Under the pieces are notes generated by a model. The model saw only the letters and a list, made by a program, of their open reading frames with translations, did no database searches and had not been told where the DNA came from. From Yponomeuta sedellus (Eukaryota; Arthropoda; Insecta; Lepidoptera; Yponomeutidae), in assembly GCA_934045075.1 (NCBI GenBank), contig OW203738.1:8168868-8232867 (forward strand): a stretch of 64,000 bases of DNA, written 5' to 3'. A program made the position numbers and the translations under genes. The first letter of the stretch is position 1. Each line of letters begins with the position of its first letter. Of the stretch, positions 35,456-47,320 are shown piece after piece.

Positions 35456-35512
35456 TTAGTGTGTCGATGGTAAGCCATAGTGGTGAAAGTATTTGGAACA
35501 AATGATTAATAT

Positions 35513-35895
35513 TCGAAGCGCTTGTGGCCTGGTGGAACCGAGTGTTTGGAATCAATCACTTGGGTTAAGCAACAACAGGCGCGGTCAGGTGCTGGATGAG
35601 TGACCATCCCGTGACAACCACTAGTGGCATTTTTCTGATGCTTCGCAAGGCACGTTAGGCCGTTGGTGCCGGCCGTCATGTAAGGGCAGTCGTTAAGCCT
35701 GTCAGACGCCTTATGGGCGGCTTGATAACTTCTTACAGTAAGGCTAGCCTTTAAGACAACGGTATGATAGTAAGACAACGGTTGTAAGTCATCGCAGGAA
35801 GGTTAGGCCACCCCGACGTGTGGCCTAACCTTCCTGCGATGCAGGAAGAGACCCGCGCCCCAGCAGTGGGTACGTAGCAAGGGTTTATATCAATT
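35513..35895 (+). mobile_element. 5S-SINE with internal snap-back near the 3' end
   Basis: Full head and body in sense orientation. Near the 3' end 35790-35811 and 35820-35841 are perfect complements (ATCGCAGGAAGGTTAGGCCA around an 8-nt loop). Part of the 3' region is therefore present in both orientations. Confidence 0.85.
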
Positions 35896-36254
35896 AATAT
35901 TTGTATCTAGCTAGCTTCGCCGCTTTCAGTACAAAATATACCCAGAGAGACGAAGGGGGCTAGGGAGGATAGTTCAACAACCTTCTCAGCTGACCAAAGG
36001 ATGTGCATAAGAGGAAGGGTGAAGGGTGAGATTGTTTGTTAATTTTAATGCCTCGAGTGCGAGAGGGAGAGATAATATCATTTTCAAAAGCGATGCCACG
36101 CGTCAATATGTTTTGTTCAGATATGAATGTTTTAAAGGTCATCAGCATGAGACAAATGTTGTATAGTTTAATGCCCGATGCCGGAGAACTTGAATACAAA
36201 TTCAGGCAGACATTGGCAGAGGTATGACTTTGGTGTGTATGATTTTGTTTATTT

Positions 36255-36450
36255 ATTTTACTAGAGAGATGGTAGCGGAACTGTAGAATACTGACCTCAC
36301 TTTTAGGACGCTGCGGTTTGAATCCCGGCATACACCAATGACTTTGTTTTCTTGATCTCGTACATTTGTGGAGTTTTAGCAATACCACTCTCTAATTGTG
36401 AAGGAAGACATCGTGAAGAAATCTGGGCATCTGAGGTCACAGTTCACATA
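36255..36450 (+). mobile_element. C-SINE
   Basis: Sense head GGTAGCGGAACTGTAGAATA, T-arm CGGTTTGAATCCCGGCATAC, then the body (AATGACTTTG, GGAAGACATCGTGAAGAAAT). Confidence 0.75.
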
Positions 36451-37034
36451 ACGCAGCACATAAAATTACCAATCCACTGTAGTAATTTGAGTTATTACAA
36501 GTTACTTGTAGCGTTCTCCGTAAGTTAGATGCGAAATACGTATGTGCCGCCGAAACCGTCCGAATATTTGTTTCAAGCATCCGTGAAATAATGTAATGTA
36601 TACACAATTATAATTATATAAGCGTATTGTTGACGGTACTGCAATTACAATATATTCCGTTGCATAACTCAGCTTTTACCTATATTTAATTTCAAACAGC
36701 ATTGTTCTACTCGTATTTTATTTTATTTATTTGGGAAACAAACGGTTCAATAACAATTTTTATGAAGACATGTAGAAAACCATTAACCGGTGAAGTTTCC
36801 ACTACGAGTATTAATTATTGTATAAATCAGAAAAGGTAGCCTATAATTAATAAACATGGTTAATTAAGTTCGAAATTTATCAAACTAATCTAAGTGAAGA
36901 CAAAGAAAACAAACTAGTGATACTAATCGTAAAAAAATTTAAAGTAAACATTAGTTTATCAAGTTGTCGTTTATGAATCTCATTGATTTAAGGAATATCG
37001 CCCACTTTTATACATTTTTTACTCTGATATCATC

Positions 37035-37135
37035 AGATCCACTTTAACAACTACCCGACTCACTTTTCCTTCGGCAACTCTCCATTCTACGTTATCTCGA
37101 ACCATTGCTCTAACAATCGGCGGCAATAAGGCCGT
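37035..37135 (+). repeat. D-repeat body fragment
   Basis: CTCACTTTTCCTTCGGCAAC, TCTCCATTCTACGTTATC and CGGCGGCAATAAGGCCG correspond to the complement of 3060-3140. Confidence 0.55.
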
Positions 37136-37139
37136 CACT

Positions 37140-37260
37140 TTCCTGCATTCATACATAACCTCACGCCTATATTACAGAGAGGTAGGCAGAAAACAGGGAC
37201 TGCCACTTGCCACGATCCTGACAGGTCACCTTCACTTCATCAACGATTATAAGTCATTTC
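37140..37260 (-). repeat. Fragment of the TACA-tailed LINE end
   Basis: GACTGCCACTTGCCACGATC and neighbouring sequence are the complement of 13180-13230. Only about 100 nt are recognisable. Confidence 0.5.
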
Positions 37261-37911
37261 ATGCACGCACGCCAGTTCCGGGTACTTTTTAACTTCCCCT
37301 TTGCTAATACATCCCTTACTCTTCCCTTCCCTTTTGCTATTTGGTCCGCCTGGGACGTCCCTTACCAGCCCTTCCATTCACATTCACAATATATATTTGG
37401 ATCGTCAATCTTTTTTCCTTCATCCTCTTCACATGTCTTCTTCTTCATGTCTTCTTCTTCATGTTTTTTTGGTGTACAACAAAGAATATTCTTATTCATA
37501 TCTCAAAAATGCTTAGAAAATACCAGAAGTTTTTTCCACTCTTCCTTCCATGGGCACTATCTAAGTGAAACTGACTACATCTGGCTTGTGAAAATAACAG
37601 CTGGTGGTGCTTCGTTAATAGCCATCCATGGTAGCTCTATACGCCGTCTACACTTGAACAAATCGCAATCAAAATTAAGCTTAAAAGCAAAGGCTGTAAG
37701 GGCTAATTTCAGTTTGAAACAAAGATAACGTACGCTGTACGTTACAACTGCACGCCACCCGAGGTTTCTACTTTATCTAAGCAATTTAGGCTTTAGTTTT
37801 AAAGTACTTGGACTGGTTTTTGAGTGGTAACAGAAACTATAAGCTTTCAAATCGTGCGGGAGGGGTCCAAAACTTTGACTAGTAACAAAATAGTGTTGGC
37901 TGTAATATATG

Positions 37912-38631
37912 AGTATGCACTGAAACGGTAAGTGGCACCGAAGAAATTGATGCAAAAAGTTTATAGGTCGTTAAATTATCCGATACAAAACAACGCACTA
38001 GCGTTATCATATCATATCATAAAATGCTATGTCTCATAACATAGAATTTTATGACGTATTTAAGACCTATACGAAAGTCCACCTTTTGGAAATTAATGCT
38101 AAATTTAGAACTTCTTTTCGTTTAACTTCCGTGCTTCGCAAGGCACTTTAAGCCGTTGGTGCCGGCTGTTGTGCAATGGCAGTTGTTAAGACATGTCAAT
38201 GGCGTTATGAGCGGCTTGATAACTTCTAACAGTAAGGGGTTGATATCGTTTCGTTTAACTGGACTGGACCATACTAAATATTTAGTATGGGTATACTGGA
38301 CCATACTAAATATTTAGTATGGTCCAAGCCGCTCATAACGCCATTGACATGTCTTAACAACTGCCATTGCACAACAGCCGGCACCAACGGCTTAAAGTGC
38401 CTTGCGAAGCACGGAAGTTAAACGAAAAGAAGTTCTAAATTTAGCATTAATTTCCAAAAGGTGGACTTTCGTATAGGTCTTAAATACGTCATAAAATTCT
38501 ATGTTATGAGACATAGCATTTTATGATATGATATGATAACGCTAGTGCGTTGTTTTGTATCGGATAATTTAACGACCTATAAACTTTTTGCATCAATTTC
38601 TTCGGTGCCACTTACCGTTTCAGTGCATACT
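37912..38631. repeat. Giant palindrome, 307-bp arms
   Basis: 37912-38218 and 38325-38631 are reverse complements of equal length; I found no mismatch in the parts compared. The inner ~120 bp of each arm is a 5S-SINE fragment (GGCACTTTAAGCCGTTGGTG and so on). The 106-bp centre contains two copies of CTGGACCATACTAAATATTT, each within a perfect palindrome (38269-38290 and 38298-38325). The outer flanks are unrelated to each other. Identical arms imply a recent origin by inverted duplication, or an assembly fold-back. Confidence 0.93.
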
Positions 38632-38902
38632 AAAAACCAAACATTTTTGTCCTTTGACCTCGGATAAAAAAGTCGCAAACGTAATTAATGGATCCTTTCG
38701 ACAACGCATTAATTATGAAGTATTTACGACCTATACAAAAATTCAGCCTATTGGGAATGAATGCAAGGTGTATATTTTTTTTATTCTATTTTATACAGGA
38801 CACAAACAGCCATACAAAAACTATACGTGTACAGAATAAGTATGTGTATACAAAATAAGATCTGGAGATCCCTTAAGTAAACAAAATAATAATAAAAAAG
38901 TA

Positions 38903-39057
38903 CGTAATACAGAGAATATTGTAAAGAGGTTCGAAAATTTCACTGATGTCGTGAGTCGCCCATTGGCTCAATTGGTAGAGCGCTGGTACGGATAGCCAGA
39001 GGTTGCGGGTTCGAATCCCGGCATGGGTGAAATTTTTAGCCTCTAAATAGGTTTTTA
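38903..39057 (+). mobile_element. A-repeat SINE, single copy with 12-bp target duplication
   Basis: AATAAAAAAGTA flanks a 155-bp copy (38891-38902 and 39058-39069). It starts CGTAATACAGAGAATATTG. The tRNA-like part (about 38956-39031) has a D-arm GGCTCAATTGGTAGAGC and a T-arm GGGTTCGAATCCCGG, and the 3' end is AGCCTCTAAATAGGTTTTTA. The anticodon arm has a C at position 33, so it is not a functional tRNA. A and B boxes for RNA polymerase III are recognisable. Confidence 0.85.
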
Positions 39058-39270
39058 AATAAAAAAGTATGCATTCTTAAGCTATTAACAATAAAATTAA
39101 TCCAATCTACGTTTTTTTTCTATCTTGTCTGGATTCGTACACTATGGCGCTATAATGTATTGTCAGACTGAATGAAAATACAAAAATGCCCCGAATTCAA
39201 CTAAGCCCTGAATACGTGTTGCAAAGTTTGTTCTACTTCATAAAAAAATGGCCAAATGCGAGTCGGAGTT

Positions 39271-39329
39271 GCGCACCGAGGGTTCGGTACCAGTAAGGCC
39301 ATCTTACTGGTACCGAACTCTCGGTGCGC
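39271..39329. repeat. Hairpin, 26-bp arms
   Basis: GCGCACCGAGGGTTCGGTAC and its complement flank a 7-nt loop, with one mismatch in 26. It lies in a dispersed repeat that contains GGGTTCGGTAC or GGGTTCCGTA (see 2500-2975). Confidence 0.85.
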
Positions 39330-39871
39330 GACGTCCGGAAGTAGAACCAATCATTTGAATTGATAGTGCAGTTAGTTAAATATTTAGTGGGTCCGACTGG
39401 CGCTTGACTGTTTTTATAATTTTTTGTTAAAAATACAATAAGTCCCACGGTCACGCCAAGTTCGAGGCTTGTATGTATTACTGTTTATACGATAAAAAAG
39501 AGCAAAAAAACACTTTTGTTATATGTACACCTTTTTTCGCCAGCCGATATCGCCACTCTCCACTTCTTGTTAAGGAAATCTTTTTTTTTTTAATTTTAAT
39601 AATAAAATTAAAATTATTAGATAATCCACTGGATTATTAGATAATCCACTGTAGTAACATATATTCAGTGAAAATTTCAACTGGCTACTTATTACTGTTC
39701 CAAAGAAGAGCTCCTTAAGGTTGAATAGACGGACAGACAGACAAACCGACAGAGAAGGCAGAGGTTCCGTTTGGCACCCGTCGAGTAGGGAAAAAATGGT
39801 AACGGATGTAAAAACGTACCAAATGCAGTGTATTAAGAGACCTTCAAATTACGCTACCCTTTTTCGTAGCA

Positions 39872-39966
39872 TGGACGCTCACCCATCCCGTACCTGACCG
39901 CGCCTGTGATTGCTTAACCAAGTGATGGATTCCAATCACTCGCTTCGCCTAGGCCACGAGCGCTTC
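39872..39966 (-). mobile_element. 5S-SINE head fragment
   Basis: Antisense TCACCCATCCCGTACCTGAC through GCCTAGGCCACGAGCGC. Only the 5S-like head is present. Confidence 0.78.
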
Positions 39967-40136
39967 AGAAAAAAAGAATATTCTTATCTTTTTATGCGAA
40001 ACGTTCGCACACCTCATTACTTGAAATTGTCAATTCGCCGGGGGCACGTGTTGTGATTAAGCCCAAACTCTCTCTCAGAAAAATCCTCTGCCCTATATTG
40101 GGACGTGTACAGGCTACATGAACAATCAATTTTATT

Positions 40137-40652
40137 TAAAAACCTATTTAGAGGCTAAAAATTTCACCCATGCCGGGATTCGAACCCGCAACCTCTGGCT
40201 ATCCGTACCAGCGCTCTACCAATTGAGCCAATGGGCGACTCACGGCATCAGTGAAATTTCGAACCTCTTTACAATATTATCTGTATTACGTACAGGCAGC
40301 GACATCTGACTTAAGCAAATTGCATTACTTACAGCCCCGACTACCTACTTTGCAGTTAGGTTTAACATCGGAACGATATCACTGTACCCACATGATTACA
40401 CTATTTTTATTTTTAATGCACTAACCAGTGCTAAGGAACAAATTTAAAAACCTATTTAGAGGCTAAAAATTTCACCCATGCCGATAATACAGAGAATATT
40501 GTAAAGAGGTTCGAAATTTCACTGATGCCGTGAGTCGCCCATTGGCTCAATTGGTAGAGCGCTGGTACGGATAGCCAGAGGTCGCGGGTTCGAATCCCGG
40601 CATGGGTGAAATTTTTAGCCTCTAAATAGTGCATTAAAAATAAAAATAGTGT
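40137..40652. mobile_element. A-repeat compound: antisense unit plus sense unit, 13-bp target duplication
   Basis: AATCAATTTTATT flanks the element (40124-40136 and 40653-40665). It starts with one complete antisense unit. The start of a second antisense unit follows (40447-40485, period 308) and breaks at CATGCCG. There it switches to a sense copy (40486-40640) ending ATTAAAAATAAAAATAGTGT. One duplication around the whole structure indicates a single integration. Confidence 0.88.
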
Positions 40653-40665
40653 AATCAATTTTATT

Positions 40666-41319
40666 CCAAGTATTGGACTATTGTCACAGCATCACCAAAG
40701 CATTTGCTAAGCAGATTTAGCTGGCGGAGGGGGCTGAGCCTAATGAGATCCGACGGGCTTCCCTGTAGGTCCTATTGTGAATATTAGCCAGGCTAGACCA
40801 GACCGGAGGGGCAGCTTACCGGCTTAGGATGCTCCTGAGCTATTTGGTTTCGGAAAATCATATGAATATGTGAATACAGCTATGATAACATTTGGTATCA
40901 CCTACATTTGTCTTAAAATAAATGAATATAAACTAATGCTAAATTATGGTGGGGACATACAAGGGTTGATTGATTGATATTGAAATTAAGGATTAAACTA
41001 ATAAGCAAACTAAAATCTCATTAATATAAAGTAATAAATACGTATAATTTTATATTAACAAATAAAAAAACTTGCTCCAGGTCGGTCCAGTTACATTGCT
41101 ATACTCGTATTATAAGTTTCAGCTGATGATTTTTCATACAGAATAAATAAATATATACTTATATGAAAAGGGCTGGTAAATAGTCATTATTTTTAAAAAA
41201 AGAAGGTCATTAATTATTGATACACCCAGATCACAAGATATAAGACATGTAAAGATACATAGTAAATTCAAAGAAATTTTGTTGGATTTTTTTAGAACTA
41301 ATTTGTTAGGATTTTAATT
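40666..41319. other. No recognisable feature
   Basis: A GC-rich segment (40710-40850) followed by AT-rich sequence. Neither matches another part of the window. Confidence 0.5.
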
Positions 41320-41379
41320 CTTTAATTCTTTATTGCACAAGCGTACAAAAGTGTACGCTTGTGCAATAAAGAATTAAAG
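41320..41379. repeat. Perfect hairpin, 27-bp arms with AATAAAG
   Basis: CTTTAATTCTTTATTGCACA-type arm (41320-41346) and its exact complement (41353-41379), loop AAAAGT. The right arm carries GCAATAAAGAATTAAAG, which looks like the 3' tail of a retroelement, so this may be a snapped-back tail. Confidence 0.85.
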
Positions 41380-41869
41380 TTTATAGTAGTAATTATAACT
41401 GCTCTTCGGTAAAGACATTCCTTTCCGGATTTCAGTGAACTTTTCTAACATTGTATTTTTAAGCTATTTTTTTCTTGATATTTTACGTTACATAAAAATC
41501 ACTTAACTTTGTTAGTTTTTTGGTAATATTATAAAGCATCCGTTTGCTCACTTACGATGCGCGCCTGTGGTAAAAGCTACAAATCGATATTTGTTTATAA
41601 TATTTACGAAGTACAATATACGTCGTTAGGACCTAGTATTGTAGTTTCGAAGACGTAATTTCGTAAATTTATATCATTTAATTTCACTTCCACTAATGTG
41701 TACAAAGAAAATATAATAATCTGAATCGAAAATTTCTACTGCACTGTTTCTATGAAAATACACTGTAAACGTACATCCTAGCGGTTTTCGAGCACATGGG
41801 ATGACAATAAATTATTTTGTTGAAACAGTAGTTTCCACCGTTATCACACACAATCAGCAGTGATAGCCT

Positions 41870-43092
<1,223 letters not shown>

Positions 43093-43671
43093 TGAAGGTG
43101 GAGTTACAATTGAGGGGTGTAGGATACCAATTTGTCTTAGAACAAAACTCTTATAACTTATAATATACACACGTATTGCTGTTGAAAGCAGGTACTTATT
43201 TTTGAGTAGCAGTTCCTATTTCACAGGGCTCTGTATTGAAATATCCCGTTTTATTTAATCTACGGATTAAACATAATGCAACATTTTATCGTTGATGAAA
43301 AACCGCCTTCGTAGTCTATTCAGCTTAAAGTGTTAGTTTTCTAATTTGTGCTGATTGAAACGCTGAAATACAATCGCAATAGTGCTTGCTAAATCACTTA
43401 AATAGAAACAAACATAAATGGTTATCGTATTTGAATATTCAAATGTTATTTTGGCGTGAAGTACGACCGCTTTCGGTCGTGGGTAATAAATTACATGTAA
43501 TATCAATAAAAATAAAAATAATAAGGACGGCGTATTTGAATTTTTAAATATTATTTTGAAATGAAGAACATGATTGATTTCTTTCGTAGATAACATATCT
43601 ACAACCTTACGTTTAAAGCTTTTTGCGAATGATTTTAGATTTTTTTGTGATAATTAATATCGTTCGTTCGT

Positions 43672-43842
43672 TATCAACCCTTGTATATCTCCACTGTTGG
43701 GGCACGGGTCTCTTCCTGCATCGCAGGAAGGTTAGGCCATACTCCACCACGGGAGCCAAGTCGGGTTGGTGGAGGATTGTAAGACAGTGGCGGGCCTTAC
43801 TGTCAGAAGTTAACAATAAGGCCTCTGACATGGCTTAACGGA
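43672..43842 (-). mobile_element. 5S-SINE, 3' half
   Basis: Antisense TATCAACCCTTGTATATCTC through GCCTCTGACATGGCTTAACG. The 5S-like head is missing. Confidence 0.8.
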
Positions 43843-44364
43843 TGGAGAGTTAATATGTCGTCTCATAATCAACTTATGTTCACGCTTAATTATAATTATT
43901 GAACTCTTTATTCTTAGGCAGGGCTTGCCATAATCTTTTTACACTAAAGAGCATTATCATTGTAGATTAACAGGGGGAAACAAAATCAGAACAGTGCGAT
44001 GGCCGTTTACTATAAGTTATCCGTCTAAAATACGAATGACCTCAGGCTGGGTGTATTTCCATGTTTGTGATGTCCTCGCCTGGTCACCATAGGACAGAGT
44101 ATCCCAGTTTGGGACCAGGTGTTGTGTGGAAGCTATGATTAAAAAAAACTTAATGACATTTAATATTTGAACTGTTTAACTTTTGTTGTTTCAATCCTTC
44201 CTTACTCATGGAAACAGTTTCATCTATCAGTGGATTATTAACTGGCATCGGCTTTGATAAACTGTAGACTTGCAACTGTTATTGAGCATTTTTTTTATTA
44301 ATTAGTAAATGTAAACAGTTTGCGCTATCGTTGTTTTTAATCACACGTCATCATCACACTCCGC

Positions 44365-44573
44365 ACTAATATTGTAAAGGCGAAAGTTTGTGAGTGTGTA
44401 CGTTTGTTACTTCTTCACGTCTAAACGGCTGGAGCGATTTTAATAAACTTTGGTATGGAGTTAGCTGACACCCTGGATTGGACACGCAGGCTACGTTTTA
44501 CTGCGGGAAAATATCTCATTCCCAATAGAAAAATAGATAAACCGCGGGTAACACCGCGGGGCGCAGCTAGTAA
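44365..44573 (+). mobile_element. Helitron-like element (second type)
   Basis: CACTAATATTGTAAAGGCGA, AGCTGACACCCTGGATTGG and AACACCGCGGGGCGCAGCTA, ending CTAG then T. A short GC-rich hairpin (CCGCGGGTAACACCGCGG) precedes the 3' end, as in Helitrons. Confidence 0.75.
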
Positions 44574-44633
44574 AGTAATATAAAATAAATAAAATTGTTA
44601 CCAAACAAGTGATTTAACAAAGCTCTACAATTA

Positions 44634-44810
44634 TACTATTTTTATTTTTAATGCACTAACCCGTGCTAAGGACAAATTTAAAAACCTATTTAGAGGCTAA
44701 AAATTTCACCCATGCCGGGATTCGAACCCGCAACCTCTGGCACGGATAGCCAGAGGTTGCGGGTTCGAATCCCGGCATGGGTGAAATTTTTAGCCTCTAA
44801 ATAGGTTTTT
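44634..44810. mobile_element. A-repeat inverted dimer with 15-bp target duplication
   Basis: AAAGCTCTACAATTA occurs at 44619-44633 and again at 44811-44825. Between them are an antisense A-repeat end (tail, then the 3' half of the tRNA-like part) and a sense copy of the same half. 44677-44741 and 44749-44813 are perfect 65-bp complements around the 7-nt loop ACGGATA, the anticodon-loop position of the tRNA-like fold. The duplication shows that the hairpin integrated as one unit. Confidence 0.92.
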
Positions 44811-45224
44811 AAAGCTCTACAATTAAACATATCAAGTGCTTTTATTAAATGAATGGTGTCCAATAAAAAGTTATAATCTAACCTTAACTGCAATTTCAAA
44901 AAAAATATAACAAATCTCAATGTTAATTTATTTAAATTTAAAACCAAAATAACAAAGTGAACAAAAGAAAAACCAACCAAACAAAATGATAATTTCGCGT
45001 AAGAAGTTCGCAAACTTTTTCCCTAAGTAGGGGAGAAGTCCATGACATTGGAAAATGGCGGGAATTGTTTCTGCACAGAAAGAAGACTTGAGAAAGTTGT
45101 CAAATAGTCGGAAGTAGGATAGCATGGGAAAATACAGAAGCCCATTCGGTACTGTTTTGTTAAAACTTACATATTATATACTCGTACATTGAGTACTTCA
45201 GGTTATGTTCTACTTCAGCTACTT

Positions 45225-45478
45225 CAGGCTATATTAGTCCACTGCTGGACATAGCCCTCCCCTAATGAGCGCCACAGCGCAAGGTTGTGCCATCATTGGG
45301 GGTAATGCCCATAATCCCCACGCTGGGCATGCGGGTTGGGGATCGCAGTTTGGTGGAATTGCACTGCAGGGGGCGCTGCTGCCCACCCCCCGGTTTGTGT
45401 CCCTTAGTCGCCTTTTACGACACCCGCGGGAAGAATTTGGGTTGGTGCTATTCTCTAGGCCGACACCACACAGCACAC
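45225..45478. repeat. Dispersed repeat, copy 2
   Basis: Same family as 34080: TAGCCCTCCCCTAATGAGCG, GCGGGTTGGGGATCGCAGTT and ACGACACCCGCGGGAAGAAT. One extra G run and few substitutions separate the two. No function recognised. Confidence 0.75.
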
Positions 45479-45482
45479 TGTG

Positions 45483-45521
45483 TGTGATTTAACATAACCT
45501 GTCAGGTTATGTTAAATCACA
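45483..45521. repeat. Perfect hairpin, 18-bp arms
   Basis: TGTGATTTAACATAACCT and its complement flank GTC, just after the repeat ending at 45480. Confidence 0.85.
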
Positions 45522-45890
45522 CCGTATTGATCCATTTTTAACGCTAGTTTACTAAAACAACTGAAAGAAGGAACCTGTAATTAAATCAAAGCACAATCCG
45601 AGATCTGATTCTTTAGCGTCGATATAGTAATTAAAGCTACAGCTAAAACATATAATTAGAAAAATCGTAAATTTTTGGCCTTAAACAAAATTTACAATAT
45701 TTTATTTTGAAAGTCAATTTATGAAGGAATTAGTGCGGCGTCCCTGCTAGGCCGCGTCCAAGACAGTACCAGCGGCTTCTTACAGGTATTGGCGGACAGG
45801 CCGGACCGTCCAATATGGACCCATTTGGATATCTTGCATGTGAAGAAAGTAGTATGACTTATTTTTATTGCACGGACATTTAGCACGGGT

Positions 45891-46231
45891 TAGTGCATTA
45901 AAAATAAAAATAGTATAATCATGTGGGTACAGCGATATCATTCCGATGTAAAAACCTAACTGCAAAGTAGGTAGTCGGGGCTGTAAGTGATGCAATCTAC
46001 TTCAGCCAGATGTCGCTGCCTGTACGTAATACAGAGAATAGTGGAAAGAGGTTCGAAATTTCACTGATGCCGGTGAGTCGCCCATTAGCTCAGATGGATA
46101 GAGCGCTGGCACGGATAGCCAGAGGTCGCGGGTTCGAATCCCGGCATGGGTGGAATTTTTAGCCTCTAAATAGGTTTTTAAAATTATCCTTAGCACGGGT
46201 TAGTGCATTAAAAATAAAAATAGTATAATCA
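45891..46231 (+). mobile_element. A-repeat, head-to-tail unit with 300-bp period
   Basis: The 41-bp tail segment starting TAGCACGGGTTAGTGCATTA occurs at 45891-45931 and again at 46191-46231, exactly 300 bp apart. Between them are the body (TTCCGATGTAAAAACCTAAC, GTCGGGGCTGTAAGTGATGC) and the tRNA-like part (about 46076-46151). The order tail-body-tRNA-tail is what a tandem array would give. Confidence 0.85.
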
Positions 46232-46399
46232 CAACAATATTCTTCAAAAATTAATTCAAACTTGACTAGACGGCTGAGCCGGCTCGCTACTACAAAGAAG
46301 TATCGTTACAGTACTTTCAACAGCTGCTGACCGCACAACCATACTGTCACTTCAGCTTGCTAATCTAAGATGTCGGTCTTATTTCTGTGATCAGTGACA

Positions 46400-46640
46400 G
46401 TGACGATTCAAATGGAACTTTCATTTCTTTCTGCTTCCCGGAGGTGCTGTAGGTAAGAGGGCGTGAGACGTTGGGGCGGACACTCGCGAAACTTTGCTTG
46501 TCGCCGCCCTTCTTGAGAAAAGTTAACTTTTATGCCAGGCGCGGTGACGCAGTTATTAAGCGACACAGGAATTTGTTGCGGTTTTTCCGTGAATTTCCCG
46601 GGAGTGTAAAGCGGAACGGTGGTCAATTTATTGTGACAAA
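46400..46640. promoter_or_regulatory. Non-repetitive block in the Runx intron
   Basis: Single-copy sequence with mixed composition between repeats. It contains TGCGGTT at 46577-46583 and TTAACTTTTATGCC near 46518. A candidate cis-regulatory block on weak evidence. Confidence 0.25.
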
Positions 46641-46784
46641 ACAGTTTACTAAAGTGCAGGAAAAACTTGAGTAGCTGCAGCCTCGTCGGTTACACACATT
46701 ATATTTTATTGTGCACAAAGAAAGGAACATTTGCACTAGATAAAAGGTGAGAGCAGTAATGCGGAGCGGTGTAAAACATCATCA

Positions 46785-47130
46785 ACCCATTATACTCCCA
46801 CCGAGGGGCAAGGGTCTCTTTCCTAAGGAAGGTACAGGTCATACTCCACGGGGGCTAAGTCCGGATTGGTGGGGGCTTGGAAGACTGCGGCTGGTCTTAC
46901 TGTCAGAAGTTTTCAAGACGTCCTAAGGCCCCTGACTTGGCTTAGCGACTGCCATCTATCGATGGCAGCCGGCACCAACTGCTTAACGTGCCTTGCGAAG
47001 CACGGAACCGCTCGTAAAATGGCACTGGCGTTAGTCATAGACGGTTTACCCATCCATGTACTGAAAACGTCCTGTGTTGCTTAACCTTCGTAATCGTTTA
47101 AGATCACTGAAGCAGCTGGGGCTACGAGCG
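46785..47130 (-). mobile_element. Diverged 5S-SINE subfamily member
   Basis: It starts ATCAACCCATTATACTCCCA and has GGGTCTCTTTCCTAAGGAAG where other copies have CTGCATCGCAGG. It ends GGGGCTACGAGCGATT. The copy at 52188 shares these differences, so they define a subfamily. Confidence 0.75.
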
Positions 47131-47139
47131 ATTTGGTGT

Positions 47140-47318
47140 AAAACGCCGGCTTCTTATTCGCGAGGTTGTGGGTTCGAATCCCGGCATGTACCAATGACTT
47201 TGTTTTCTAAGTTATGTCCATTTGTGAAGTTATAGTAGCAATACCAGTCACTGACGGTGAAGGAAAACATCGTGAGGTAACCCTAGTGTCTGAAGTGTTA
47301 ACATACCTCAGCGCTTGC
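47140..47318 (+). mobile_element. C-SINE, interrupted by the mariner
   Basis: GGTTGTGGGTTCGAATCCCG, then CATGTACCAATGACTTTGTT and GGTGAAGGAAAACATCGTGA. The copy runs directly into the mariner TA at 47319. Confidence 0.78.
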
Positions 47319-47320
47319 TA

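Noticed and set aside
38950..39035. Functional tRNA gene
   Set aside because: The fold has D and T arms, but C at position 33, a mismatch in the T stem, and many near-identical copies with the same flanking tail. It is the head of a SINE.
40625..40650. Removal of a tiny intron from the sense A-repeat copy (CTAAATA joined to GTGCATTAAAA)
   Set aside because: The missing piece could be read as GT...AG, but at about 30 nt it is too short for splicing. A small deletion at shared bases explains it.
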